A stretch of 64,000 bases of DNA from Sabellastarte sp. h YS-2021 (taxonomy: Eukaryota; Annelida; Polychaeta; Sabellida; Sabellidae). Within the stretch, counting starts at the first letter, position 1, and each line of letters begins with the position of its first letter. The translations under genes and the position numbers were made by a program. Where the stretch lies: positions 107,493,793 to 107,557,792 of the forward strand of contig OZ024929.1 in the NCBI GenBank assembly GCA_964017235.1, in the 5' to 3' direction. The notes beneath the pieces are model-generated. The model was not told the origin of the DNA and did no database searches. It saw nothing but the letters and a program-made list of their open reading frames with translations. Shown piece after piece: positions 21,630 to 33,035 of this stretch.

Positions 21630-22500
21630 TACAGGTTGGTTTCACATCCCAAACGTCTAGGAGCAATAATAAGCAAGTTATAAGCACTTTCAAGTTTGGT
21701 TATCCTCTACTGATCATGAAGGAGGGGACCAAGGTCAAATTTGAATACATCAGAAGACTCCATTTCCATGAGTTACTATACATTGGTTTCACATTCAAAC
21801 CTCTAGGACCAATAATAAAGGAGATATAGGCACTTTTATAGTTCGCTACATGGGGTACTTTGGCCCTCTGTGGATGACCTTGAATGACGAGCTTCAAGGT
21901 CAAATGTCTGCATGCTTGTAGAGGACATAAATATCTGTTATACACATCACCTATGAAGAGATTCAACCTTCTAGTTAGGAGAACCAGCCAGTAAAAAATG
22001 TCGATAATTTTCAAAGAGATGCTCAGGGTGGCTGTCATATTTTTCAGAATGAGGCTAATTTCTAGGGGTGTGACGAGTACAAATAATTCAGGTCGATTAC
22101 TCGCAGATAAAAACTCGACTCGACATCGAGCCCTCGCGACATTTAGTATCCACCATAACAGGAAACGACATCCAATATGGCGGCTCCCGTAAACGGAAAA
22201 AAATATAAAGATAAAAGCTTTGAATCGCTTGAATTAGCTATTGTCAGCACATAATATCAATAATATTATGTTACAAATGGTGGATTATGTGATTTAATGA
22301 AAGTAAGGTATGTTATTTATGTTTTATTAACTAAAAAACGTAACCAGTTCTATAGGTTGTTATATATACACGAGCGCTCGACTCTAAGGCTTGGGGTCGA
22401 ATTTTCGTGAAATTCGCCTCGCTCGGCAAGTGTCGACTGCTCGGTCGCACCCCTACAATTTCAGTTCCAGAGAAGCTTACTTCCCAATGAAGATATCCTG
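21630..22500 (+). repeat. Diverged copy of the 147-bp repeat region, paralogous to 4.7-5.3 kb
   Basis: The stretch parallels 4.66-5.33 kb: TTGGTTTCACATTC, GGACCAATAATAA-GGAGATATAGGCACTTTTA, CTACATGGGGTACTTTGG and the downstream TTTCAGTTCC-GAGAAGCTTAC follow in the same order. The parallel is interrupted by a hAT-type MITE at 22063-22454, so the other copy preserves the empty site. Confidence 0.75.
22063..22454. mobile_element. hAT-type MITE (TAGGGGTGTGACGAG ends)
   Basis: Ends TAGGGGTGTGACGAG and its inverted match TCGGTCGCACCCCTA bound a 392-bp non-coding element. Outside, CTAATTTC on the left and CAATTTC on the right form an imperfect 7-8 bp target duplication. The uninterrupted paralogue at about 5241-5254 confirms the insertion. 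Terminal sequence and duplication length fit hAT. Confidence 0.8.
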
Positions 22501-22737
22501 CAAATATGATGAAGCTAGCTGGTCTAGTATTCCACTGAGTCGGGATGGTGTAGTGAAACCCTAAATCAAAGTACCCACCAGATGGATCTGGTGGATACAC
22601 TTAATATATATTACTGAATTCCAATTCCAATTCAACTTTTATAGCGCTTAATCTCTGCCGAAGTGACAGACTCTAAGGCGCAAAATCATAAGCATAGTTA
22701 CAAAAATCATTGTCCTTATCCATAGCTATGGTCGACA

Positions 22738-23697
22738 TCACGGAGAACGCCATATGAGGTGGAAAATACTAAGGAGGATAAGCTTGGCAGAATAGGTATG
22801 CCTTAAGTTTTTTCTGAATGAAGCAATAGAAGTGGCAGATCGTACATCATCAGGGAGTTCATTCCATATTTTGGGAGCATCATATGCAAAGCTTAGACCA
22901 AACTGCTTTGTGGATTTGTAAATAGATGGTTGGTATTGAGGAACATGTAGAATTATACCATCAGATTGACTCAACTGAGTATTATAGGCACATTGTCTAA
23001 CTTTGAGAAATGGGCTGAAATATTTTGGACAGTTAGTATGTAGGTATTTATATACCAACAAGGCAGTCTTGAAGATGCAACGGTGCCTTATGGGTAGCCA
23101 ATGAAGGGCTTTTCTTAGTGGAGTGGTGTGAGAAAGACATGTGGTTCTACAAACAATTCTGGCCAGACTGTTTTGAATCCATTGTAGCTTGCGTAGGTTA
23201 GCAACAGATAGACCCCTAAACAAGGAGTTACAGTAGTCAAGCCTACTCCCCACAAGTGCGTTTGCAGCCGTAAGAGCAGCATCACGAGTCAAGTACTGTC
23301 GAATTTGTCTAAGATCCCTCATCTGGATGAAACAAAGTTTACATACATTTTTAACATGTTTGGTGAAGGAAAAGTCTGAGTCAAACCAGACACCCAAATT
23401 CTTAACGGCATCTGAAGGTATCAGTGATTCACCCAATATATTTACTGGAAAGAATGGGTTAAACTTTTCTTGTTGAGACTTGGCGCCAAATATAATAAAA
23501 TCGGTCTTATCAGCATTCAGCTTTAGTTTATTTGCACACAACCACAGTTTAACATCTTTGAGGCACTTTCCTAGCCGATCGAAGGCAATTTTTGCATTTT
23601 TGTGTTTGAGGTGAATAAACAGCTGTGTGTCATCAGCATAGAAGTGAAATTTGACATCTGGATGTTTAGAGATTACTAGTGCTGAAAGAGAAGACAA
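22738..23697 (-). pseudogene. CR1-like reverse transcriptase, C-terminal half
   Basis: The 319-residue frame carries the RT catalytic motif FHFYADDTQLF near residues 17-27, the LCANKLKLNADKTDFI block, a SRLDYCNSLFRGL block, and the terminal ALHWLPIRHRCIFK plus FRKNLRHTY region of CR1/L2 proteins. Its first ten residues come from the inserted element at 23676-24020, not from the LINE. It is the largest surviving piece of this LINE and would not be translated alone. Confidence 0.85.
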
Positions 23698-24020
23698 AAA
23701 TTGTGGTCGAATTCCGCATCCCAGAATTCAGAAATTTTCGAATATTCATTTGGCGTGTTTTAGCTATGTCCATTTATTTTGCCGAAATACCCAAATGCGG
23801 TTGTTGGTACAACCGCATGAAAAATGTCATAAAACATAAATAAACGAGGTATATTTCTCTAAATTTTAATGATTTATTATGTTATTTGACAAAAATCATA
23901 GTTAGTTGTGCTATATTGCGTTTTGATGCCTCATTTCTGTACATATACCGAATATTTGTTTGCTCATGATGCGGAAAGTGCAGACCGGAGAACGAATAAT
24001 GCGAATATCCCTTTCAGCTC
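23676..24020. mobile_element. 345-bp insertion in the LINE with 9-bp target duplication
   Basis: Identical TAGAGATTA copies flank the insertion at 23667-23675 and 24021-24029. The ends share an inverted GCTGAAAG(A/G)GA motif (left CTAGTGCTGAAAGAG, right inverted GAGCTGAAAGGGA). Removing it rejoins the RT between the PLSK block and the HFYADD block without loss. A 9-bp duplication suggests a Mutator-type family, but terminal similarity is short, so this is tentative. Confidence 0.75.
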
Positions 24021-25256
24021 TAGAGATTATTTTGCTCAAAGGTGTGGTATACAACGAAAAAAGAATAGGACCAAGAACTGAACCTTGCGGTACACCAAAC
24101 TTAAGCTTTCTAGCCTCAGAGAGAACAGAACCAATCTTGATGCATTGGGTACGACAAGCAGCACCACAGCTGTGGCCTCACGTCTGGCTAGAGATAGGTG
24201 AATCTGATTCTTTATAGACAAAAGAGCTGTTTCAGTTGAATGGCCATGTCTATAGGCAGATTGATACTCGTTTTCCAACCCATGGAGAGAGACATGTCTA
24301 TTGAGTTGTGAGGCAACTACACATTCCACAAGTTTTGAGATAAAGCTCAACCCAGTCCCAGACACAGGGCGATAGTTTTTTAGTTCATCCTTTGATAAAG
24401 AAGATTTCTTTATCAGTGGAGTGACAACAGCACTTTTGAAGCCATCTGGGACAGCACCTTCCAACAAAGAACAATTGACAAGTTTTGTGATAGAAGGAAG
24501 CAGTATATCAAGGCAATCCTTAACTAGGAAAGTGGGCCAAGGATCCAGAAGACAGGATTTTGTAGGTGAATTTTCGATTACCTTCGCAATATCGTCAGGT
24601 GAGGCATCATCAAATTTGACAAGTCCTGGCGGATTCACTGGAGATAGCAAGGAAAAAGATGAACTGGAAAAAGACTCTCGGATTTTAGCAATCTTATTGG
24701 TGAAAAAAGCGGCAAACTGATCAGCCAGTTTTTTTTTGTGAACTATTTGATGGAAGAACCTTGTCAGGGATACGGTGTAAGGCAGAACGCAGAACTTGCC
24801 ATAGTTTTTTAGGGTCATCACCGTTTTCATTAACAAGAGCTCTGTAATATGTGGCTTTGTCTTTATTGGCAAGTGAATTACACCTGGCAATTTGTTTGCG
24901 GAGCTTTGCACAGTTAAGAGTTTTCTTTTAACGCCAGATGCGTTCAAACTGTCGTCGAATGGATTTGGCATTTTTGTAGGTATCTGATAGCCACTTTGCT
25001 GGCTCCTTGGCAAGACAGCGAGTAACCTCTGGAGCATGTTTATCCAGAAGGTTGGAAAGATCATTAGTATATTGATCATACAGTTTTTTCGCAGTGTCAC
25101 CCGGACAAGCAACAAAGGAGCAATTGCTCAAGTCATTGCGTAGAGTGTCCGTGTTTATTTTATGATATCTCCTGTAAGTCACTCTGTTAGCTTGTGATTT
25201 AGCAGTTGTTGGAGTTTCAACTTGTCATTTGATCATTGCATGGTCGGAGATGTAGT

Positions 25257-27366
25257 TGTTGGAGCCCAACTTAGGAGTCAGCCCATCTTAAGATGGGCTA
25301 TAGCCCAACTTAGGATCCTAAGTTGGGTAGCCTATCTTAAGATGGGCTAAGCCCATCTTAAGATGGGCTAGAACATATTAGCCCAACTTAGGATAACTAA
25401 ACTCAGGAATGATTTCAGCTAAAATTTAATATTAACCAGCTAGTTTAATATTAATTTGTTATGTCATACTCCAGTGGTAGTTTTAATTATGAATATAACT
25501 GTGCTAGTTTATTTAAATACTTATACTTAAATTTTAGATTTTTTGTGTTTATCTCATCTTAAGATTTGGTTACAGTTATTAGCCCAATTTATAATTTGCA
25601 CACATAGTCTTTATTTTTTAAATTGAATTAATATTATTTACTTATTTTTCTACTTAAATGTTACTTCTTTTCTTTACATCATAATGCATTGATAGGATTA
25701 ATCTTAATCACCTTATTGTTCCAAGACTCTGTCTCAGTTAATTTGACAATGGGAGGGTCATTAGGTCATAAGGTGTCTATTGTTGAACCACTGCTTTCAA
25801 CTTGATTTGTTTAATTTGTGGGGAGTGATTAGGCAACTGGATTATATTGTGATGTATCTTTTGTTTCAACATTCCTCAAGTTGATTTGTTCGACTATGCC
25901 TATGACTTGGGAAACTGGATTAGTTTTAGATTTGCCTTTTGTTCTAGCATTCTTTTGTACTTGATTTCTTTCACCTCTGGTTGAGTGACTAGCTAACAGG
26001 ATTAATTGGGCATTGTTGTAAGACTCATTTAAGGTATTTGGGGTGATATTTTACACGTTTGTAAACAAACTGATTGATTTAATCATAATTTTCAAATGAT
26101 TTATGTTAAGTCTTAAATGGACATTTACCCATATAACCTAACAGAAAACACCAATTAGTGCTGGTATTGTTTATCGATATTGAAATATTTATCGATTCAC
26201 GCTAAATTTGCTGATATCAATAATGTAGAGTGCCATATCAATATCGAAATATACAACTTAACAGGTACAAATATGGGGTTTTTCATTAAAATAAAGGACA
26301 ATATCTGAAGAATATATTAGTTTTCATATAATTTTGTCAACTTTCACTTACCGCTAAACCGGAAACGCCATATTTGTTTACGTTTCGGGAAATACTAAAC
26401 CTCGCGAAAGAGTTTGGAAGGTCTCTCCCAGGAAAGCATCTAATACCCCGATATTTCAATATCGATCGATACGAAAGGCAAAAATATGGTTTGATATCGA
26501 TGTGCATATTATCATTCGATACCAGCACTAACACCAATTTAATATATAATGTGTATTTTATTATTTTTATCAATTTTATGCATCAGTGTGTTGTTTGGCT
26601 AAATTAATCAAATTAAGTTGTTTGGATTTAATTACATTTTCCAATTAATTAATGTAACTGAGCTCCAAAGATAAAGCGCTTTATAAATGCTGTTTAAATG
26701 CTATTTAATGATACAAAAAAGTAATTTTATTATTTGTTGTTAAACTTAAAATATATAATCAGGCTCACCCATAAAATCACCCACTATATTTGGCTTTCCC
26801 CCTTATAGGTTTAATAGAATTAAGCCTCATTATATTGAGAGATTACTTTGATGTTGATTTGTTTCACTTTATGATTTGGGGTATTTCCTATTGTGTACTT
26901 CACCCACCCCAAGTGAAACAAATCAACATCAATAAAATGTTGAAACAATAGGCACAAATCCAATTAAGAAATCATTCCAATGAAAGACAATTGAATCAAC
27001 ATCAAAGGAATATTTTAATGCTTTAAAGGCTCATGAAACAAAATTCATTTTAGTTTCTGCAATTAAACACTTTTTGTTGAGGTTAGATATGTTCAACATA
27101 TTGATATAAAATAAAAAAGAAGTGCAAAATACTTCTGTACAAGGGTCAGTTAAACTTATCAATGTTAATATCATCTTTTTCATGAAAAATAATTCCCTTG
27201 TAAATAGTAAATATTATATTCTGCATAAAAATTATTCTTGAATTTTATTATCTCAAGTTGGGCTGATATGTTCTAGCCCATCTTAAGATGGGCTACCCAA
27301 CTTAGGATCCTAAGTTGGGCTATAGCCCATCTTAAGATGGGCTAACTCCTAAGTTGGGCTCCAACA
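25257..27366. mobile_element. 2.1-kb non-coding element, palindrome-built terminal inverted repeats, 4-bp target duplication TAGT
   Basis: The element starts TGTTGGAGCCCAACTTAGG at 25257 and ends in the inverse at 27366, flanked by TAGT at 25253-25256 and 27367-27370. Excising it with one TAGT restores the LINE endonuclease motif across the junction. The terminal repeats (about 110-135 bp) are a chain of perfect palindromes: the 20-bp AGCCCATCTTAAGATGGGCT (25280-25299) and a 24-bp palindrome centred on GGATCC (25304-25327), with matching copies at the right end (27296-27319). The left arm has one extra palindrome of about 20 bp. The interior is AT-rich, carries no transposase, and hosts a hAT MITE at 26156-26530. 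Superfamily not assigned. Confidence 0.88.
26156..26530. mobile_element. hAT-type MITE (TAGTGCTGGTAT ends), nested
   Basis: Ends TAGTGCTGGTATTG and CGATACCAGCACTA flank a 375-bp element rich in ATCGATAT words. Perfect 8-bp target duplications ACACCAAT are at 26148-26155 and 26531-26538. It sits inside the 25257-27366 element, which itself sits in the LINE. Confidence 0.9.
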
Positions 27367-28059
27367 TAGTCACTGACAACCACATTTGAAACCAGAGAAC
27401 TATCAGAAGTAAGGATGAGATCTAGGGTATGGCCATGAAGATGGGTAGCAGAGTGAACATGTTGAGTAATATTGCAGGAGTCCAGAGTGTTAAGGAAATT
27501 AACACTATCTCTTGATATCTCTTGTACTGAAACTGTTAAAAGACACAAATGTGGGAGGCAATTAGGGATAATATTATGTAACTGAAGATAGGAATCAGCG
27601 AAGGCAATCTGAACTCTTTTATCACATTGAAGATCAATAATTATTGCCAAAAATTGCCTTCAAAATGGTATAAACGTCATGCCTAGCTTAAATAAAACAG
27701 CCACACAAACCTTTTTTCACGGAAATTCTAAAAAGATGGAGCACGTCAACTGAGATATTTATTATTACAACAGAGATTATTCTGATAGTTTTCACTGCAT
27801 TAAAATCCACCAACAAATAAGGGAGAAGTTTATTTTAATTTAAACCTAAGTGTGGGGCATGTGGTATGTTACAATCCTAACAAGCAACCAGTACCCAAGA
27901 ACGGGCTCTGTTTCAGCTGACCATATGTTTTGAGTTTCTGAGTAGAAGTGAAAGAAGAAAAGGACACAAAAGTTGTGCCCTGCAAATGGTATTCAGAAGT
28001 AAAGTTCCACGTTAACTATTAAGGTGTTAAAAGTAGGTAAAACAAATTTAAAAAATACT

Positions 28060-29130
28060 TCAAAAAAAAATGCCATAGTTTTGGAGTTACAAGTGATTTA
28101 CTCAATAGTGAGAAGCTTAAAGTAGTTTTTGCTCAGTTATGCACTGAGCTACCCCCAAAGTAGGTGAATAACATAAAGAAATTACTCTAAATTAACGCTA
28201 ACTGCCTTGCTTTATGTTCAGATGCGCCTTAGAGTCCATCAGTGATGGAGATTAAGCGCTATAAAAGTCCACATTAGATTAGATTAGATAAAATCATAAA
28301 TGCAATAGTTTTCAAGTTACAAGCAATTTACTCAATAGTGAGAACATCAAAGTAGCTTTTGCTGAGCTATGCAATGAGCTACAGGTCTGCAATTTCACTA
28401 TGTTATAGCTGACCCAAAAGTAGGTGAATAACATATTTAAAAAAAATACTCTAAATGCAATAGTTTTCAAGTTACAACTCATTTATCACGTTGATATTAA
28501 ATATCAACAGTGAGAACCTCAAAGTAGCCATTGCTCAGCTATGCCATGAGCTACAAGTCTGCAATTTTAGTATCTTATAGCTAACTGAAAAGAAGGTGAA
28601 TAACATATTCAAAGAAAATACTCTAAATGCAATAGTTTTCAAGTTACAACTGATTTACTCAACAGTGAGTTGACTAGCTGACCCAAAAGTAGGTGAATAA
28701 CATATTTTAAGAAAACACTTTAAATGCAATACTTTTCAAGTTACAAGTGATTTACTCAACAGTGATAACATCAAAGTAGATATTGCTCAGCCATGCCACG
28801 AGCTACAGGTCTACAATTTCACTATGTTAAATGAGCTATTGCTCAGCTATACAATTAGCTACAGGTCTGAAATTTTACTATGTTATTGCTGACCCAAAAG
28901 TAGCTGAATAACAAATTTAAACAAAATTCTCTAAACACAATAGTTTCAAGTTGCAAGTGATTTTACTCATTGTGGGAGGTACTGAAAAATCAGAAAGTAG
29001 CTATTTCTCACTTAGCTATTGGGATAGACTTCCAAGTTACTCACCATGTTGTAGCTATAGAAAAAGTAGCATATTTTACACTAGATGCAATACTTTTCAA
29101 GTTATAAGTGATTTTGTGCATGATTTCATA
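28060..29130 (-). repeat. Tandem repeats, about 155-bp unit, reverse orientation of the 54-56 kb array
   Basis: Phrases GCAATAGTTTTCAAGTTAC, GATTTACTCAACAGTGAG and AGGTGAATAACATA recur about every 150 bp, complementary to the units at 53.96-56.17 kb. The array is more diverged here and is interrupted by a LINE 3' end at about 28195-28291. Confidence 0.8.
28195..28291 (+). mobile_element. 3'-end fragment of a CR1-like LINE
   Basis: The fragment GATGCGCCTTAGAGTCC...GATTAAGCGCTATAAAAG followed by an ATTAG-repeat tail matches the 3' end of the LINE at 22.6 kb. It is a severely 5'-truncated insertion within the 155-bp repeats. Confidence 0.75.
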
Positions 29131-29779
29131 AATTTCAATGCATTAAAAATTAGTTCACAAATTTATAAAAAAAATAATTTAGAAAGATCCAGTCCTGGTA
29201 CTCACACAAGGGAATCTATTAGTGGCATAGTACATGTATGCAAGACAAGAGAGAAATCCGTCAATGAGAAAATTGTGATAAAGTGTCGAAATTTTCACAC
29301 TTTGGGTGGGAGTACCTCACTTGTAATGGCTCTGGGGAACAGACAAATGAACAGATCTGAATGTCTTGAACTATTTTCATCCTCAATAGATAAGGCATTT
29401 AAAAAAGGCTGTTCATGTGGATGTGGACACCAACGCCACAGTGATGCCATACAAGTCAGCTGACATAAATACCGTAGTGTTAATCATAACAAACACACAC
29501 TCCTGTTTACGATACAAACTAGACGTGGTTACCTCGGCTCCACTTTACTTGCGCGTAGAGCCGTGGCACGACCCCACATACTGCCTTGCTACCAATTATC
29601 GCCGGCTACTAATTATCGCCAGACAGAATTCAAATAGATATAACTCCACCAGAGTAGCATCCCAAGTTTAGCAAATAAGGTAAAACTATTTCCAAAGTGA
29701 ATGGAACAAATACACAACAAAAAGCTTTCAAAATATATCACCATTACTGAAATATGAATGTTTTATTTTCTGGTGGCGA

Positions 29780-31359
29780 TGTGAAATGACGGCATTTCGA
29801 CGAGATTCGTGGTGAATTTCGGTAGTTCCGTTTTCGGTCAAGAGATTTGAGATTTAGTAGTAACCATTTACGTACACATCCTGTTAAAATGACGTGATTT
29901 GAACGGTGATTTTGAGTCTTAAAAAGGGTAGGATTTTGTACTTTATAATAGGTTTTATAGGTTTTCATGTAGTTTAATGTATTACCTATTTCATTCCTAA
30001 TGTTGCTGCTAATTATCAGGCGCTAGATAAATGAATTACAGCACTTTTATAAGTTGTATTGTTTAAAATCTGTGATGTCATAATACAGTTTATCAGTTGT
30101 CAATTTGTGGTCAGCTGTAGGTACAGGCATCTTAACAACCATGATTAGGTCATAGGGTGATTTGATTTTAAAATCAATCTGGGTTTGAATCTTGGGGTGG
30201 CAGGAGGTGTTTTTGACAAGCTAAGTCTGGGTTTGAATCTTAAAGTGACAAGACGTATTTTTAGCATGCTAATTCTGGGTTTGAATCTGTAAGTGATAGG
30301 GAGTATTTTTAAATAGGCTGAGTTTGGATTCGAATCTTGAGGTTAGTAAAAGTGTTTTTACTGGGTTGTTTATAATTAGATTGGAGTTTGATATTATTGA
30401 AAGTGTTGTACCAGTTGTGAAGTGTTTTACCAGAAGGTGATTTGCTGGATTGAAGTGCAGTACCAGATTTAGGTTAGTAATTTACATCCGGAATTGTTAT
30501 TTATTCTTAGTGATAATATATTGTGTATTATTCAGAAACCGTAAAGTCGGATACTGTTTAATAGGGTTTTAATCAGTATATTGGTAATTATAGACAGAGA
30601 CCGTAAAGTCGGAGACTGGCTATATATTCGGTATCAGAGATCGTAAAGTCGGAGACTGTGTCGGTGGTATACGTGATTAATTGTTGGTTTCAGTATATTT
30701 ATCGCTATAGTTGGCAATACATTCCGTGTTGTATAGGTGATACTTTATCTGGTAACTGTCACATTTCGGTTGAAGACTAAGCATTTGGTTTAACTTGTAA
30801 TACCCGTATTTGTGTAACGAATTTACACAGGTTTCTTGGATCAAGAACACAGGTATTGTGTTCGTTTGGAATTACAACAGATTGTTGTTATAACGGTAAC
30901 AGGTTGTAATAACAGTGATATATTGTGGAAACGGTATTGCATATATTAGGGTAATTATAGGTTATTATCAGTAGCAGTAGTAACTTTGTAGTTTGAAACT
31001 TGGTTTCTAGGAATATTTATATTTCGTATCTGTAACACAGTAATACGATTTAATTTAGATTTGCTGTGTATTCTTGTATTTGTATTGCTGGATATTTTAT
31101 ATTAGATTTAATAAATGTCAAATTTATATTTATACGGTGTTATTAATAAGTTGTTACATTAAATCTAAAGATTTTAGTGGTATTATTCTCTTGCGAAGAT
31201 TAAGGTCAATCTTCCTTCGTTAGGAGTCAGGTCAATGAACTCAGGCAATTTTAAGGTTGTTGCGTAACATATTGGAGATTAAAGTTTTGTCCTAACAAAT
31301 TGTTAGGTGGGGGCTCGGAGCTGGGATTTGTTAAAATCTTGTAGGGCGCAACCTTCACA
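29780..31359. mobile_element. LTR-like insertion (TGTGAA...TTCACA)
   Basis: The 1580-bp block begins TGTGAA and ends TTCACA. It is flanked by GCGA (29776-29779) and GCAA (31360-31363), an imperfect 4-bp duplication, and interrupts MITE copy A at a point known from copy B. It has an AATAAA near 31109 and internal short tandem repeats. No protein is encoded. These features fit a solo long terminal repeat, but there is no second copy in the window to prove it. Confidence 0.5.
30166..30660. repeat. Short tandem repeats inside the LTR-like block (two families)
   Basis: CTGGGTTTGAATCTT-type units recur four times between about 30178 and 30345, spaced about 50-62 bp. Downstream, GACCGTAAAGTCGGA-type units recur three times at about 30537-30660. 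Confidence 0.7.
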
Positions 31360-31671
31360 GCAATAATTGGTAGCAAGGCAGTAGAACTGGAGATTTGCAT
31401 AAAACACATATTCCATACAAATGTGTACAAACAAGTGTTCCTACAACTATTTTGTTATATATCCTTCAACCATCAGTCAACATGCAAACATATAGTTAGT
31501 GTAACTAAAAATAAAAGACATTTCCTCATTTTCAATGTTTTTTTACAATTTCTCTAAAAATTTGAAAATGTTCTTTTATTATAAAATTTGTGTACAATAG
31601 CATGTATTTTATACACATGCTGTATTTACTGTGTCCTTAGCTTAAAATCAATTGTTTTTAACTACATTATA

Positions 31672-33035
31672 CTGCCTTGCTACCAATTATCGCCGGGTAC
31701 CAATTATCGCCAGACAGAATTCAAATAGATATAACTTCACCAAAAGTAGCATCCCAAGTCTCGCAAATAAGGTATGGTGATCCATGGGGTTTTCATGCTA
31801 TTAAAAATGTCCGAGTTCCATTAGTGCTCTTACAAATTAATTCCAAATATACAACATATTTAATGAATATAAATTTGTATATAGTTCGAAGCTACAGAAT
31901 AGAAATAAATATTTTTACTTTTAAAACCTATTTTGAAGCCAAAAATATTATGAGAATAATTGACATATAAAGATATTTACTGTGGAGTTTTCGTGTTACA
32001 TGCTAATTAGTCAATTTGCAGGTGCTCTGGATTGTATCTTCCAAAAATATTGCTCATCAAAATGTAATTCATATAGATTAATATACTATCCGAATAGCAT
32101 GGGGTCATGTGACAACAGCAAAAAATAGAATTTTCTTATTTAAGTTAAAGCATCCATTAATCACATAAAAAACAATGTGTCAAGCAGCACTTCTCTGTAA
32201 AATTGTTTTTCCGTGATATTTTTATTGAAACTACTATTTCCAATGATAAAAATATTACATTGTGGCTTCAGAACAGTCACTGACGGATCGGAAAACAATC
32301 CCTTTCAGAACCGCCAATGGAAATGGCTCATAAGATTATAAATTATTTGCTTTAAGACCCGTTTTAAAGAAATATGTCTTTACCTTGATCTATTTTATAA
32401 ATGTTTTCATAACAAAATCAGAACCGCAAAATTTCTGTTCTAACATTACATTTTAGAATATCTTTAGTTTTGAAGCTATTTTGTAGAAGAATATACAAAC
32501 TTTGTTATACTTGGTCTCAATTATAAGTGAGGTTTTAGTAACAAAATATTTCATTGGTTAATGAAATTAATCACGTTTGCAGACGAAAAGTTATACTTGG
32601 TCTGAGTGAGGTATCAGTACGTAACAAATTATTTCATTGGTTAATGAAATATTAATCACCTTTGCAGATGAAAAGTAGACTGGTTTCCTGGTTTTATGTA
32701 TCTACATATCAAATAGTTATAATATGAAGGGGACGGTTCTGAAATTAAAAGAATTGTGACCCGTCCTTGTCGGTTCCGAAGACACTCTGAAAATATTAAT
32801 GCAAGGAAAGTTTCAGAATATTACAGCATAATTTATATTCAAACCCACAGAAAATGGGATGCACGAAAACACCATTGACACGAAAATACCACAGATGCCC
32901 ATACAACTATTTCCAAAGTGAATGGAACAGATACACAACAGAAAGCTTTCAAAATATGTGACCATTACTGAAATATGAATGTTTTATTTTCTGGTGGCGA
33001 TAATTGGTAGCCGGCGATAATTGGTAGCAAGGCAG
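31672..33035. mobile_element. CTGCCTTGCTACC-type element, copy B
   Basis: Inverted ends of about 40 bp each contain two ACCAATTATCGCC words; TA flanks both sides (31670-31671, 33036-33037). The interior is non-coding. It includes a two-copy tandem repeat of about 80 bp at about 32505-32670 (ATTTCATTGGTTAATGAAAT in both). A third, damaged left end occurs at 35465. Confidence 0.8.

Larger units (their letters stand above)
22617..27656 (-). mobile_element. CR1/L2-like LINE, 5'-truncated and split by two insertions
   Basis: Read on the minus strand, 27342-27650 encodes the end of an AP-type endonuclease (HGHTLDLILTSDSSLVSNV, then VSDY). 24928-25182 and 24036-25115 encode the linker and first RT blocks (LLDPWPTFLVKDCLD, AVVTPLIKK, LKNYRPVS). 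22738-23697 encodes the catalytic HFYADDTQLF, NKLKLNADKTDFIIFG, LGVWFDSDFSF and LHWLPIRHRC blocks. The 3' end has GCGCCTTAGAGTC...TTAAGCGCTATAAAAG and a short GGAATT-repeat tail (22617-22640), typical of CR1-type elements. Insertions at 23676-24020 and 25257-27366 interrupt it, each with a target duplication; frameshifts also exist. Inactive. Confidence 0.88.
29581..31381. mobile_element. CTGCCTTGCTACC-type MITE, copy A, carrying an LTR-like insertion
   Basis: Ends CTGCCTTGCTACCAATTATC and the inverse GGTAGCAAGGCAG are flanked by TA on both sides (29579-29580, 31382-31383). The left 195 bp match both ends of copy B at 31672-33035. The body is split by the 29780-31359 insertion, so the original element was only about 220 bp. 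TA duplication suggests a Tc1/mariner-type or similar family. Confidence 0.75.

Noticed and set aside
28951..29463. Plus-strand 170-residue open frame with a Cys/Gly-rich end
   Set aside because: It runs through 155-bp repeats into intron sequence next to a transposon. I see no family resemblance and no splice context.
31309..31330. TGGGGGCTCGGAGCTGGGAT as a tRNA-Pro primer binding site of an LTR retrotransposon
   Set aside because: Only the first ten bases fit, and it lies about 30 bp inside the best-supported end of the LTR-like block, so it cannot be the normal position just outside an LTR.
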